64,000 bases of DNA from Osmia lignaria lignaria (taxonomy: Eukaryota > Arthropoda > Insecta > Hymenoptera > Megachilidae). Numbering within the stretch: the first letter of the stretch is position 1; each line of letters opens with the position of its first letter. The position numbers and the translations under genes are program-made. The stretch lies in assembly GCF_051020975.1 (NCBI RefSeq), contig NC_135045.1, forward strand, positions 4,218,501 to 4,282,500, written 5' to 3'. Shown piece after piece: positions 22,801-34,653 of the stretch. The notes below the pieces were generated by a model. It saw only the letters and a list, made by a program, of their open reading frames with translations. It searched no databases and was not told the DNA's origin.

Positions 22801-25800
22801 CGTAACGTAATCCGGCCACAATGGAGCACCGGTCTTGATCCTTACCGAGGATCTAACTGTTTTCGAGCCTCGCGATCGTTAAATTAAAAAATGATGAATT
22901 TTTACAAATTTTTGGCATACCTTTTCATTTTAAAAAGTAAATGTACGGGTTCTACGTTAATCCAAAGCACGTTTCTCTGTTTCTCGCTAGAAAATCGAAG
23001 GAGAAAAATGGAAAAAGTTCGAGCAAACACGGTGAACGATTTCTCTACTGTTTCCACGCGTACCTTTCGGACTCGTTTTGTATCGAGACGCGATTCGAAC
23101 GCGCCTTCCCACGGGAAAGTAGTCCGTGCAAACTCGAGTAAACCAAAGTTGCGTCTAACAACCGGGCTGTTTCCAATTTCAAACTTTTCCTTTTACTACC
23201 ACCGCGTGATTTTCAGGTGGAAATATTAAAATATAAGCTTCGCCCCGTAATGGAAACACACGTAGTCGCGGTTTGACCGTGTTTGCACGGTCGAACAAGC
23301 CGTGTCAATAAACTCTGTCGGTGCCCGTTGGACGGTTGCTGGTTCTTCGGCATCTGACGCTTCCTGTCGAAAGGAGACGAACGACCAGTCGCTGTTTGAT
23401 CTTCACTTTTTTGCAACTCTATGAACAGTTATGAACTAGCGACGAGAAAATGACACGTGTTTTTAGCGACGCAATCGGTCTCGGGTCGGCGGAAATATAA
23501 CATGACTTTGATTGATCTCCAATTGCTGCACTTCCGTCTTAGGGGATCAAAAATTCTTGGTCCATGGCGTGGTACTAACCTGTCCAACTCTATTACCCCA
23601 GTTCTAATATGACAAAACTGAACCGTATCTGTATTGAATTTGAAATATAATTTCAATTTCCTTGATTTGCCTCAAATAGTCAAATAGGCAAGGGGTTAAA
23701 TACGTACTTTTTTAAACTTTTCATTCGTATTTTTGGATATTTCAAGCTGAAAACTACAAGATTTGATATTTTCGAACCACTAATTTTTGGTCCCCCAAAA
23801 CGATGTTTAAGTTTCCACGTTTTTTATCCGTTCCCTTTAGTCATAAAATGATTCAATGAGACCTTCGATCGGACAGACGCATTTGTTGTGTCTCCAGCGT
23901 ACTGTAGTTCGATGGGCAACGTGTGTGCTAGTTTCAGTAGGTCGTAGGTAAGGTGAGTGTGCCTCCTTCACACGGCCTCGTCTGCTCTTCTAGCAAGAGA
24001 GCCGCCTGCACTCTCAGGAAAAGAGGCTTAAGTCGCGTTCACAATCGACCCTCGAGATCCCCCCATTTTTCTTTACCCTCGCCATGCTTCATCCCCTTTT
24101 TCGTCCAATTCGCGGATTTAACTCGACTCTTGGTCGAAGGGAGAAAGCAATTAAGAGATTTAACCCTTTCCACCAAGTCGAATGTTCACCTTTGAACTTA
24201 CCTATCAAGAATTGGTCATTTGTGGGAATATGCAAAGTGACCAGTGACTGTACGATAGCTCAGGTTCTATCTTTGGCGGGCCGAGGGTACCGTTAACGCG
24301 AAACGTTAATGTCACGGCAAAAGCTTGGCAAGAAAGTGGCGAGCAATGCACCAGGAAGCCGTGTCTGGGTAATTTCTAGCCACGAGTTGCGTGCAGAGGA
24401 GGCACGTAAGGTCGCCGGGTATAAAGGTCACTGGGTCGATTATCGAGCATGGAAACCGGTCGACGGTGTGTCTAATAAGTTACAGGATGGAACTCCGAGC
24501 GATTTAGAACGCTCGATGACCGAGGACGCATCGATCAGCTGATCGATAAAAACGGACCGGCTGATTAATGATCCGCGACTCGGACGCGGATGCTAACCTA
24601 ACCTGATTCTTCTACGTTCGCGAAAATAAATGATAGAGCGGTTTGATATAATTGAATTTCAATGCTTCCTCTGGAATTTTTAATATTACCGTTGCTGCTG
24701 GAACGAACAAGCAACGCGTTTATCGTTATTTCATTCGTTATTTAATTGTATAATTGAACAACGGAATATAAATTATATTGATTGTTTTTTCAAATATAAG
24801 AAAAGAATGGAAAAGAAAACAAATACGCGTCGATAGAAAGAAAGCGGAAACTCTCGTTTTCTTGCTCACGACTTCACTCAACGAGTTGTTTTTCACTGAA
24901 AACTGTTCGAAAGTCGTTGTTACGATGTAAGGACGAGAGAATTTAGAAATTAGTTACTCGGAGAATTTGCCATCGCGAGCTTGCGGATGCGTCAAGAGGA
25001 AAATGCTGACCCGAATATCTATTCGTGGCCTTGAAGAAAAGTTCAATCTCGACTTTGGAGCACGCGAGGAGGATGGGAAAACGGTCGAGAGAGCATCGCG
25101 TAATTAGCGTGAAATGAAACGCCCGAAGGCTTTTCGTGATCGAATCACTTCCGATATACGCCGTTCAAATTTGCCATGCACTCCATAATTTCTCAATTTC
25201 ATAAAATAATTCGAATACTGTTTGGATAATTAAAAAAAAAAAAAATTGTTAAGAGTAGGACACGACGTCGTGCAAAAAAATTGCAGAGCTTCGCTTTATA
25301 ATCACTTTTTAATTGATCAATCGATGAAGTTAGGTAACATTGGAAATACTTGCTTATCGAACACGGCTTACACTCGAAAGCTTCGAACAGCATTACCTTT
25401 AATCAGATTGCAGTGAGATTGTAAACGGTGTCATTCAACGGCTTTAAACTGCCTCAAAGTGATTCTTTCCATTCTCGAACTGGATGATACATAAAGCGGG
25501 GGCAAGTCGAGGCTTACGGTCCGTTGAACCGTGGGTGCTAAGTTACGAACGAGCGATAATTAGACGGGCTGCAATTAGTCGGCTCGTGGCAAACGTGATT
25601 CGCGTTGCAATAACGCCAATAAGAAACAGCGCTAGGCGAAATAAACTGTGTTAAATATCGTTTCTTTTTTGATGCTACTCGCTTAGGCTGTGGTAAGAGC
25701 GATGACATAAGAGAGTTTGAGGGAAGAAGTCGAGCGATAACCGGACGGAAAGCAGACACGCAACTTGCAGCTACTTTCGATCCAAGGAAGCTTTGTTCAC

Positions 25801-28630
25801 GCACGCGTAACCACGCGCGTGCACCGGGGTTCAGGTATCGCGTCGTGATCGTTACACCTGCAATTATCGGCCATTACGTGACCGAGGAAACCGTAATCTC
25901 GTTCGAACGTGGTCGAAAACTTCCTTCTCCTAGTCTTCTAAATATTTTGTAGGCGTTTGGTAGGAAGGGAAGGCGGTGAGTCTGCCCGGACGCCTTTAGT
26001 TCGGGTCGGCGACCGCCAGGTGGCCGGATTGGTCTCCGTTCTCGCTAGTGGTCCTCCGGCGTGAGATCCAAAAGCGGGGTTTTAGGTGTCTGTCGTCAGC
26101 CCCACTGACGAGTCTGGCATACGATCCCGAGATGAAATGAATTTTCAGAAGGACGAGTTGGTGAAAGACGATTTGGCGTGGATCGACAGCAGTGACAATA
26201 TAACGTGGCGCATTTCCCACGGCGAGCAGATGAAAAGAATTGCCGACGCAGGAGAAGCCACGGCGGAGGTTGCCAGGTCGATCGAACGATTTAATTGTCG
26301 CCGATACGTATCGGGCAAAAGGCGGATCTCCGACACAGAATCTTTTGGTCCGTTCACCTCTCTCTTGACCCGATTTCCGTCCCGGTATCTCGTGCCATAG
26401 TTCGTTGCATTCGAGCTCTCCACCGTCGTCCGGCTCGACGACGATCGTGTCGGCGATTTAAGCGGCTTTAAGTAGCGCGTGCGAAAATATCGAGGGATCT
26501 GATCGATTACGCGACAGACTCTTACTATTCTTAACCCACGACTGTGAGCTGCAGCCGGGTGTACATGTAACGCTACTCGCAACGCGAGGCTTTGTCTCAA
26601 ATCTGCGCGTTCAATTTTCCGTTAAATTCATTTTATTAAACCAGAAACATACATTAAAATAGAGAGTAAAAAAAAAAGGACGAAACGCGGCTGGTTCGTC
26701 GGTGCAGAGTAATAATCTCTCCTCATCGCACTTTCGCCATTCTTCCATTCACGCGGTCGGAGAAGAAACGAGCCTCCTTTTATGCCATCCGCGTTTATCC
26801 GTGACCGACAGAATCGCGCGAGCATTTTTATTTCTCTCCGCCATGCACGCTAACGAACCTGAACTTTCTTTCACGGTCGCCTCTCGATCCTCCGAAGCCG
26901 CTTACCGCCTCATTTAATCATCCATTTCGTACAATTAGCTATCTCGGAAAGTTGGCTAATCGAACCTTCGATACCATTGAAAATCGAAAACGAAATCGAA
27001 CCTTTCTCCGTTTTAGAGAATCGCCGGCGTGAGAAAGTTATTCGCTAAAAGCAACGCGGAATCGCAAAGGTACGAAAGGTTCGATGGGAAATTTGAATTT
27101 ATTCCGTCATTTGTAGCCATTTCGAATATTGGATCCTGTGTAAAAGCTAACGGGTGAACGTTTCGCAAATGGTGAGAATCTCTATCGAAATATCGCGATT
27201 CGATATCGTCAATCGAGACGATCCCGCGCTTCCGTGTGCCGCGTTATGCAAAGTCTATCTTTCTGTTTCTTCCTGCGCTCGTTCCCACGAATATCTTTAA
27301 GATCACTGCATTCGTAACACGATTCGTCTCGTTAATTCTCTTCCCCTTTGCAACTCGCTCGTTTATTCTATCCCAATTACGATATCAAAGAGATCTTGAA
27401 AGGTAGAAAAATTTTCGAAGCGAACACGATTCGTGCCGGTAAATACTTTGAATCTCGTTTGAGAACTATTCATCCATCCAATTTGCCAGTGAATTTCATT
27501 TATCTTCAAACAACTGTTCATTCTTTTTCATTTACCGCCCGAAGATTTCTTCTCGTTAGAACTTTCAGATTTCCTACATACGTATTTAAATGAGATTGCG
27601 CATCGAAGGCACGCTCGAATCAGAGAGCAGTAAAATCTGCTGGCTTTGAGCGATAGAGGAGAAAAATTTAATTGAAACCTGCGATTTGATAATGAACGCC
27701 GAATATTCAGAGCGTAAAACGTGAACGCCGGAAAATGAGATGAAAAGCAAGGATGCTATAATTTATAACGTGAAATTCTGCAAAGTATTAGCAACGTATC
27801 TTCCTTTTCCTTGCCTTCAGAATCATTTTTTTCTACCGCTAGACTAGCGTACAATAAATTATCGAGACAGCAGAAGGAAATGTTCAATTTTGTAAATCAT
27901 AACTGCAATCAAGACAACCCGTTAAATCATCGTAGCTCGTTAATTTCGTGCCGGATAGACGGTTCAACAAAATTTCCATGATATAGCATAAGAGCAACTC
28001 GACTCTCCCTTTTGTCCCGGTTTTTGCTTCTCCCTAACCTACCAATTACCTTAATTTTCCAATCAATAACGGTCATTATCGACCGGTGATTTATAACTGC
28101 ACGAACGATGGCATAATTTCGACGCTGGAACGAGCTGACGACAGCGACCAGTCGACGTTTAATTATAAATAAGATACTAAATATAATATATTAAGATAGA
28201 GGTCACTGAAATCTGATCTTCCCCCAAAAATTCCAAAAAATTTTTTTTAGACGTATAGGAAATCAGGAATGATGGAGAAAAATAGAATCAAGATACGTAA
28301 TGTAAGAATCGTTTTCCATACTCGTCAGTGAGGCTGACGATAAACACCTAAAACCTCGCTTTTGGAACTCACGCCGGAGGACCACTAGCGAGAACGGAGA
28401 TCAATTCCGCCGCCACCTGGCGGTCTTTGACCCGAACTAAGAGCGTCTAGGGAGACTTATAGCCTTCCCTTTCCACTAAACTGCCACAGAGTAGAAGGAA
28501 TGGATGAAAGAAAATGAAGAGACCGGTCTTGAACTCACCCAGCAGGATAGGCGACCAGCTCGCTAGTTGCATCGCAGTCCAGGGCTGCATTGCTCGACAC
28601 GGTTACGCCGAGCACACGTTCCAGCTTGAT
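8574..28630 (-). CDS. Wdr62: WDR62/MAPKBP1-family WD40 scaffold protein (19 well-supported exons)
   Basis: Coding exons 5' to 3': 28630-28539, 22132-21910, 21054-20839, 20717-20535, 20229-20069, 19971-19143, 19065-18855, 18782-18533, 18299-17846, 17050-16937, 16147-15978, 15901-15608, 15537-15384, 15247-12889, 10836-10694, 10622-10421, 10336-10210, 10127-9931 and 8962-8574. Every junction keeps phase, giving 2255 residues from the first listed exon. Residues ~1-720 form the double WD40 propeller, beginning KLERVLGVTVSSNAALDCD and including GRSAILGEQRNNDFVDVACG and YNDHSIYVWDVRD, as in vertebrate WDR62 and MAPKBP1. A conserved block after it holds MYYPAPED and NQFTVNAMDVEELRR. Residues 1118-1904 come from one 2.36-kb exon and look disordered. 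The end (2127-2255) has helices resembling the family's C-terminal dimerisation segment. Relatives bind JNK-pathway kinases and localise to spindle poles. It is longer than vertebrate homologues (~1500 residues). Confidence 0.93.
11228..11239. promoter_or_regulatory. Perfect NRF-1-type palindrome TGCGCATGCGCA
   Basis: This 12-bp palindrome fits the NRF-1 consensus YGCGCAYGCGCR exactly. It sits in the 2-kb intron 10837-12888 of the WDR62-type gene, near other GC-rich words and an ATGGCGGC (YY1/Pho-like) at about 11530. Such sites normally mark promoters. No confident exon starts here, so an internal promoter is only inferred. Confidence 0.4.
12140..12310. mobile_element. Possible Tc1-like transposon remnant
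   Basis: The stretch starts with CGCACAGTGACTCGCATATT then TATTCGCACACTTTT, a layout like the termini of Tc1-like elements. A similar terminus in inverse orientation lies at about 39882-39915 in a distant intron. No transposase frame remains. It lies in the intron 10837-12888, which otherwise holds AT-rich sequence. Confidence 0.35.
12388..12463. repeat. Short inverted repeat with CTAGTGATG ends
   Basis: AGCTAGTGATGAAC near the left end and CATCCATCACTAGTTGC near the right end form imperfect inverted termini around ~50 bp of AT-rich DNA. The word CATCACTAGTTG recurs at about 30980. The CAGTGATGGG-like termini are reminiscent of hAT-type MITEs. Confidence 0.3.
12889..15247 (-). other. Giant disordered exon of the WDR62-type gene
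   Basis: A single 2359-nt exon encodes about 786 residues rich in S, N, D, E and K, with few hydrophobics. It includes KKTEKYKLSLNKP near residue 1229, a basic stretch followed by L-x-L that could be a MAPK docking (D) motif; this is inference. Basic serine sites such as RRSCSYF, RRCVSDY, FRSKSLQD and PRSNSLKV suit AGC-kinase or 14-3-3 recognition. Three copies of an S-[QT]-E-S-[IV]-L-[ST]-D motif are present. A predicted helix lies near RIDNLDASVDLRITRAIEG. The reading frame continues only four codons past the donor before TGA at 12881-12883. Confidence 0.85.
15608..18299 (-). other. Post-propeller linker exons of the WDR62-type protein
   Basis: Exons 18299-17846, 17050-16937, 16147-15978 and 15901-15608 encode a proline-rich linker (RRPPQVNGTG region, then a run of nine glycines and one aspartate near 17930-17960). 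An acidic segment (EHDGDVEDYSEGENGTTGSE) and the strongly family-like YYPAPEDTVSNQFTVNAMD follow. The basic SQRRQKKPRNGE crosses the 15978/15901 splice. The 18299 acceptor (CTTATAG) has a weak pyrimidine tract. A nearby CAG eight bases or more upstream would break the frame, so CTTATAG is preferred. The introns 17051-17845 and 16148-16936 hold no gene; the latter carries a foldback element. Confidence 0.85.
16474..16755. mobile_element. MITE-like foldback element in a WDR62 intron
   Basis: GTAGAGTATACTAGCGCT at 16474-16491 pairs with AGCGCTAGTATACTCTAC at 16738-16755, an inverted repeat with one side perfectly complementary over 18 bp. The ~245 bp between them have no open frame. Size and structure fit a non-autonomous DNA transposon inserted in the intron between 16148 and 16936. 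No target duplication could be confirmed by eye. Confidence 0.55.
18533..22132 (-). other. WD40 double-propeller block of the WDR62-type protein
   Basis: Seven exons encode most of the propellers. Diagnostic strands include HMPNVRVWDISDP, GSQHDMIVNVWDWRNN, VTVGNRHVKFWYLE, SDDTIRVWNLEKDMP, SGDRSGNIRIHDL, ASASRDRLIHVFSV, SCGADKSIIFRQLQ, ACQDRNIRVYNVATG and SASGDGCIFVWRVP. Typical GH and WD pairs are present, with frequent substitutions in the WD position. The exon at 19143-19971 alone holds 276 codons. Two introns are longer (21055-21909 and 22133-28538) and the others here are short. The 21055-21909 intron shows no feature of note. Confidence 0.92.
25950..26130 (-). repeat. Dispersed repeat copy 1
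   Basis: Reads on the minus strand from GGGATCGTATGCCAGACTCG through ACTCACCGCCTTCCC to CCAAACGCCTAC. The core ACCACTAGCGAGAACGGAG and the CCACCTGGCGGTC hairpin are intact. It has the fullest short-form 5' end, with a GTCAGTGGGGCTGACGAC inverted repeat. Confidence 0.85.
28321..28486 (+). repeat. Dispersed repeat copy 2
   Basis: Plus-strand copy carrying GGAACTCACGCCGGAGGACC, the shared core, CCGCCGCCACCTGGCGG and the CTTTCCACTAAACTGCC 3' end. It lies about 50 bp from an authentic WDR62 exon (28539-28630). Confidence 0.85.
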
Positions 28631-30929
28631 CTGCAACAAATCGAAAGCACACCGATCATTATCGCGATGACAATTCGGATTTTCAGCGGTTGGCATTTTC
28701 AAAGTGGCTCATCTTCGATGGAGTAATACTTATTTGACAACCCTTAAACGTGTCCTATCATTCTGATCTCTTTAGAAGACAACCCTCTGAATATTCTGCA
28801 ATATCTAAGTCCACCTAATTGTTCAACTAATCTAGGATCAAGGAAAAGGTTCTTAAGCCAGCAAATAACCTTGCGGATGATCGGCACCCATTATACCTCT
28901 AATTCCTGCTGCTAAACACCCTCGTAATTAGACATTTCGTTACAGAAGACGTCCGACTATGTAGGTGTTCCTCTGCCGAACAATACCTTTTCACGGAGAT
29001 TGTTTGCAGGCGTCGGGTGAAAATCGTGCGAAACGCGACGATAAACCCGTGACAGCGTGACAATCGGCGATCGACCGGTAAAGAGACGAAACGAAAGCAT
29101 TTATCGCGGGTTTAATCGAACCGTGGATAATTCTATCCCGCTTTGAACGGATGCAACAACGAAGGGATGAGAGATGGAAGAACTAGGAGACGAGAGTTTC
29201 TTCTAGGACGCGTGGAAAATTCGCTGGCTACTGGAGCATCGGTTTGAAATGGCTCGCAAAGGCGGAGTTTGTTAATACAGCATGCTTCCGTTTTTTTCTC
29301 TCTTCTTTTCTTTTCACGGATTAAGCTCAGAGAAACTCGTCTGATCGATATCAGCAACATTGTGCCGTGTAATAAGAATGCTCCACCGCCATCCTCTTCG
29401 CCTCGTCAAGCTTTCCTACTCGAGGATTCCGGTGAAGGTCGAAGCCGACGGAGTCGAATTTTCGTTGCAGTTCGTGAAACGTTAGGCTAATCCGTCTTCG
29501 TAGCGTCACTATCGCGTCATCCTGTAATTCCTCTTCAAGGTTTATTTTCTTCGAGAAAATTGCTACCTTCCCTTGACTGCATTTGCAATAAAAAAAAGAA
29601 GATCGATGGTTCGAAACGAGCGATTGCATCACTAGTGCCCGAGGCGGTCGACGTGCAGCTTTCCAGTCGTTTCATTGTAAGATCCCGCCGGAAGTTACGC
29701 GACTTGTATATGATCCGTGGAGAATCGAGATCGGTGTAGGCGTTGTTTCTGAGGAGAGGAGAGGAAATTACGCTAGTGTATCCGAGATACGCGACATTGA
29801 TTCGTTACGCGGTCGACTAGTTCTCCTTTCGCGTGGGCGTTCCATCGTTTCAGAAAAAAATCGGATAACTGTATTTGAAATTTTTGCATTACTTTCCGTT
29901 TTGCTGCCGAAAAGGATTAATTCTGTAGCAGGTGTCTAGGTACGAATTAGCAGCGAACGAGAAGATCTAGCATAAAAGTTGGCAAGGTTCTTCTACTTTA
30001 GAGGAAAACAATAGAGGATCAGCCGTTCCAGCTGTCTGAACTTTCTCTCGGGCAATTGCTTTCGAATACGGTAGCGTATTCGATCCAGCAAATCGCTTAA
30101 TTGGCCGCGACCAATCTCGAGGGACGAGTGATACAGGGCAGAACAATAAGAGCGGTGTACAACCAGGCAGGAGCCTTGAACGGAAAGTTGGCAAACAAGG
30201 ACGGGAAATAATTTGCGATAAAAAGAAATTCGGAAGTAACGAGACTGCGGTAATGGTAATCGCTGAAATTAATCTCAAAACGAACCCTTAGCTAAGGCAA
30301 CAAAAGGCGATCGAACACGTTCATCTTCTGCCTACGCCCATCGAAACGATCGGCATCTCTATGGACGGGTACGAGAGCGTTCAAGTTCCACCAGTAGATC
30401 CATGGAAATGGTACGAAGCTGAATGTGGGCACGAGCACGCGTGCCACGGATTTCTGTCTACGTACATCTATGGTCGTTGTACCGAAGGCTTTCGTAACGA
30501 TTCCCGTTGCCGTTTCGCCGAACACACGTTAACCGTAAAACGTAGCAGTGTTGTAAGCTGTAAAATCGTCCAAGGATACCTGCACGCGAGATGCGTCCTA
30601 TAAATTTCGACTTTCCGATCGAACCTTATGGTTTTTCATCCGATACCCAGCAGCTTATTCCGATATCAGCGATTTCATGCGGAGAAAGCGAAATGGTACA
30701 GATGGTGGATGGTTAAACGTAAACTTGACGGGTTTAATTAATTATCAGAACGTTTCTATGATTTCTTCCGGTAGAAACTTTCGCTGAGAGAAGGTACCAT
30801 TCGCGATCGAATCATGGTTCCATAGGGTTGTTGGACGATACTTAAGCAATGAGTCCAAGAAAATTAAAATATAATTTGAATAAATAGTCTATTTTATTTA
30901 ATTTTACGTATTGATATCAATAATATCGA

Positions 30930-30995
30930 CACTTTATTCCCAATACTTTGGTTATCGATACAATTCAAAAATATGCCCATCACTAGTTGGTAGCA
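30930..30995. mobile_element. Possible hAT-type terminus
   Basis: On the minus strand CTAGTGATGGGCATATTTTT resembles hAT termini with the AGTGATGGGC word. It is followed by TATCGATA and GATATC palindromes. The second end was not found. Confidence 0.25.
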
Positions 30996-33900
30996 AACCA
31001 ACTGAACACGAACGGATACGCGTTGGGCGGTACGATTCGCGATATCAACAGCTCTATCGAATCGATTAACAATCAAATAACGCGTGTTGCGGCTGGAACC
31101 GGTTACAGGACGGTTTTAGCGATGATACGGCTGACGTCCTTGCAACCAAGAGAACCACCGCGTTGATATGCACATTAACCGAGTTTTTGCGCGTTTCCTC
31201 CTTCCTCCAGCGATGGGTAGATGGGTAAAGTCATCTTTGATCCGCGTTCCACGTTGTGATCGCGCATCCACCGTTTCTTACCCGTTTTTTTGTTATCGAA
31301 TACGCGTCAGTTCGAGGTATAATTCCTTTACGATGAAAGGGAAATTCATTCGCGGAGATTCGCCTCGTTAATTTTTCTCTGTTCCTGGTCCGACTCGCGA
31401 TCCATCCTCTCCAACCACCGAGTTTCCTCTTCGGTTTAGGCGGACGGCTTTGTTCGAATGTAGGTTGCCTGGAGGTCAACAGGTTCTGCAGGTGCGAATG
31501 CGTTTCCCGCGTGAATTCAACGAGCAGTTTAGCTGCAACTGTTTCAGAACCTTTCGACACCGACTGTACGTCGATACGTTAATGTCCTTTCACCGTTACG
31601 ATTCCGTATACCATCGGAAAACATCAAAGCGATATTTCCCCTGGGGAACGCGAAATGGAGCATATAAAAACGTCCAGCCTGGTTTTACAATAAATTCTTT
31701 TCGAGATATTCAATTGCCAGGTTACGAGATATAAATGCCAGCTCGGTGATCCGAGAAAACCTTCTCGTTTGGCAGACCTGCTCGAGGAATCGAGAATCGA
31801 TCGAAGAAAAATTGTAGGAAAATGCGAGGGTGAATTGCAAGATCGCGTGTCGTACGTCGATTCCTGGCAAGAAGTTCTATACTGTATCTCTGTATTACGC
31901 GGTGTGCACTGACCGAGATAATGAGAGACTGGAGGAACGTTTTACCGGTCGATACAATGAAAAGAATGCAGAATGGCACGATCCGTTGCAACGAGGCGGC
32001 AACTGCAAATACGCGCGGAGCTAAGCGAGCACGCGCCAAATACGGACTTCTGTTAAAGCGGATACCTTCGCCGAAACAACCGGACTTTTGTCTTCTCCTA
32101 CCAACGGAATACCATTTCTTCAATTATTACACTAAGGTTAAGATAGTGAAATATATTAAGTAATGTCTGGGTTTTGTTACTCGAAGTGAAGAGACTGCAT
32201 CGCCAGGCAGGGCAGTAAACGATTTTGGAAAGAAAAGCGGATCCCAATTTTATTTTCGGTGCTTTTCCGAGTCGTCAGAATAAAGTTAAAGTTCAGAAAT
32301 AAACTGCTTTATTATTTCAATCACCCATTTCCAATACCATTTCCAAGGTGCTCTATGAAACAATTGAAAATAGACGGAAAATTCTAAAGGTACCTCTCTA
32401 AATGGCCCCCCGGTTTGCCATTCATAAAGGGAACCACTCGTTCTAGAATTTCTGATGCCGTCATTCGTCGCGTTTATGATTGATTTACCAACGACAAGGT
32501 ACACTAAACAAATTTTCGTTGTTATTACTACTGTTGACAACTCTCTAGTAGTTTCTTTTCATCGTCGACGTTTTTATGGTTGTCGCTGGTATCCTTATCG
32601 TCGTCGTTATCGTTTCTGCCACTGCAACGCTTATTGTAATTCGAAGTAGCTAGCACCGGTGATGTAACAACACGAATAGTAAGTTTCACTGTGCACTCGA
32701 GTATTTGCAACGATATAGAAGAAACGTGGCTTGCGAGAGATTTTACTATGTATGGAGAGACTCGTTTCTAAATTGAACCTCTTTTTCTCTCGCAGAATGT
32801 TCAGAGCCGAATTGCTTTTTCGACAAAACTGTTAAATAGCGTTAGATTTATTTCCAGAGAAATAAAATCTTTGAAAATCGCTACGAATCTGAATTTTATC
32901 TTAAACCCATTTCGAATAAATAATTCAAGAATCGATATTTTTCCTCGGAAAATCAACGCGAATATCTTCAACCCTTGCTTACATAATTCAACATGTTGAA
33001 CGTTCACGCACGGTTAACTCTGTAGATCTATGAAACTTCACTTTTAGCAGACGTGTCATCGTAGAAGATGACTAGGGAATAGGCTCGATAGCGGAGACGT
33101 AATTTGCGAGACTAATCTAATGGCACCGTGACGCCGCGACGGAGATAGAGGCAGCAGCATAGCTGGTGCATCGCGATACAACTTGCGATGATGTAATGTA
33201 CAACCGATGGAAGACAAGGTCTCTTTCGCATAATACGAAGCCTTACGTAACGTTAGCTAGGCTTTTGTCGCGTCTGAATGAAAACAGCCGAGAAACTACG
33301 GTGGCGATCTTCCATTTAGCAGCGGGAGTTTAAGATGAGTGCTATCGAGGGAGCAGTCACCGATGCACCGGTGGATCGCTTTAAAACTTTTACTACCAGA
33401 AACAGCGGCCCGTGCTGGTGCAAACTTCGAACACGCAGCTACTATCCACGGTATCGCTTAAATAGTTAATTACCATGCAAATTGCACCCTTTAGTCGAGC
33501 CAACTTCGTCTCGCTTCTCAACGACTTGCAGAAAGTTAACCACGCTCGATTCCTCGAAACGAAATCCTCGATAAACTTGAATTTATTCAACAGTTGTTGG
33601 GAAATATTTTTGCACTAAGGATAACCCTTTTTTTGCATACGCGAAACGTCACTAATGGCAATTTCACGCTCGAAGGTCGTAGCTCATTCGCATCAGCCGA
33701 TAAATATTTATCGAGGAACGAACGTGACAGATCTACGCGAACATAGAAAACACCTGATCGTAAGTTTCTAAATTTAGGGGATCACCGAAATTTCATTTAT
33801 TTGCCCTGCTCTTCTCGGTGAATACTAAGTAGTCGTAGAACTAACAAGATGACGAAAAATAAAAATGTTAACAGGATTCAGAATATCAATATTTCCAAGG

Positions 33901-34562
33901 CTGAAGTAATTTATTTCCTCTTAATTACGGGAATGAACGATGGACTCATGGATAGGAATCGATGTTTTTAAAATAGAAACGTCAAGTCACAATCGTTTCC
34001 TTGAATTTCTTTTTAAATTATCTTTACAAAATTTGAATAATTTTTGTTTCCTCTACGGCAGAAGGAAAGGTGGCAATCAGAGCGTTAAAGGTAGTTACCG
34101 AAAAAGTAAAAGTAAGCCAAAAATATCCAAGCTCGACTATCGTATCCTTAAAAGGTAATATACGATGAAGGATTATTTCAAGAATGAACAGAGCTATTCG
34201 CGATAAATATTTATCTCTAAACTCGTTCCCAACGACCGTGCTGGAAGGCTAATTAACCTGCTAGGCGCGTAGCAAACACGACGAGATTACGTTGGAAATA
34301 ATTCATTTGTCGTGTCGTTTCGAACGTACAAATCGCTTATGGATTCTTTGTGAAATCATGAAAACATCGTTATTATTCGAAATAATTAGTGGAGTATTTT
34401 ATCCATCGAAGGCAATATGAATGGAGCTTAAAAGCGACAGTAAAGGTCATGTCTGACCGTAAGGGAGATAATGGTGTTCGGTAGTTGCATGCAGGTACGC
34501 GTTACCATAGCAGAGATCGATCTAACGGGCTATTACGAGTTTCGTGCAAGACCGTTTTCCAA

Positions 34563-34653
34563 GCGTCGCGTCGCGTCGCGTCGTGTAAGCCACACCCTGG
34601 TACAGTTACACCGCATCGTCCTAGAATAAGAATAAGAATAAGAATAAAGAATA
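34563..34653. repeat. Two simple repeats: (GTCGC)n and (AGAATA)n
   Basis: A pentanucleotide run of four GTCGC-type units lies at 34563-34583, and an AGAATA hexanucleotide run at about 34623-34653. Both are intronic. Confidence 0.9.

Larger units (their letters stand above)
22133..28538 (-). other. 6.4-kb WDR62 intron
   Basis: No convincing exon was seen on either strand. It contains two copies of a dispersed repeat (25950-26130 minus, 28321-28486 plus) and A-runs near 25230 and 28240. Open frames such as the minus-strand one at 26145-26600 lie in CpG-rich DNA and show no family-like motif. Confidence 0.7.

Noticed and set aside
23081..23420. Possible tRNA or structured RNA around TTCGAA words
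   Set aside because: No cloverleaf, no A-box and B-box at proper spacing.
26145..26600. 151-residue minus-strand frame
   Set aside because: CpG-rich intronic DNA with no domain-like pattern, partly overlapping a dispersed repeat region.
31168..32163. Several short overlapping frames on both strands
   Set aside because: No motifs, no consistent splice signals, and stops in all frames between them.
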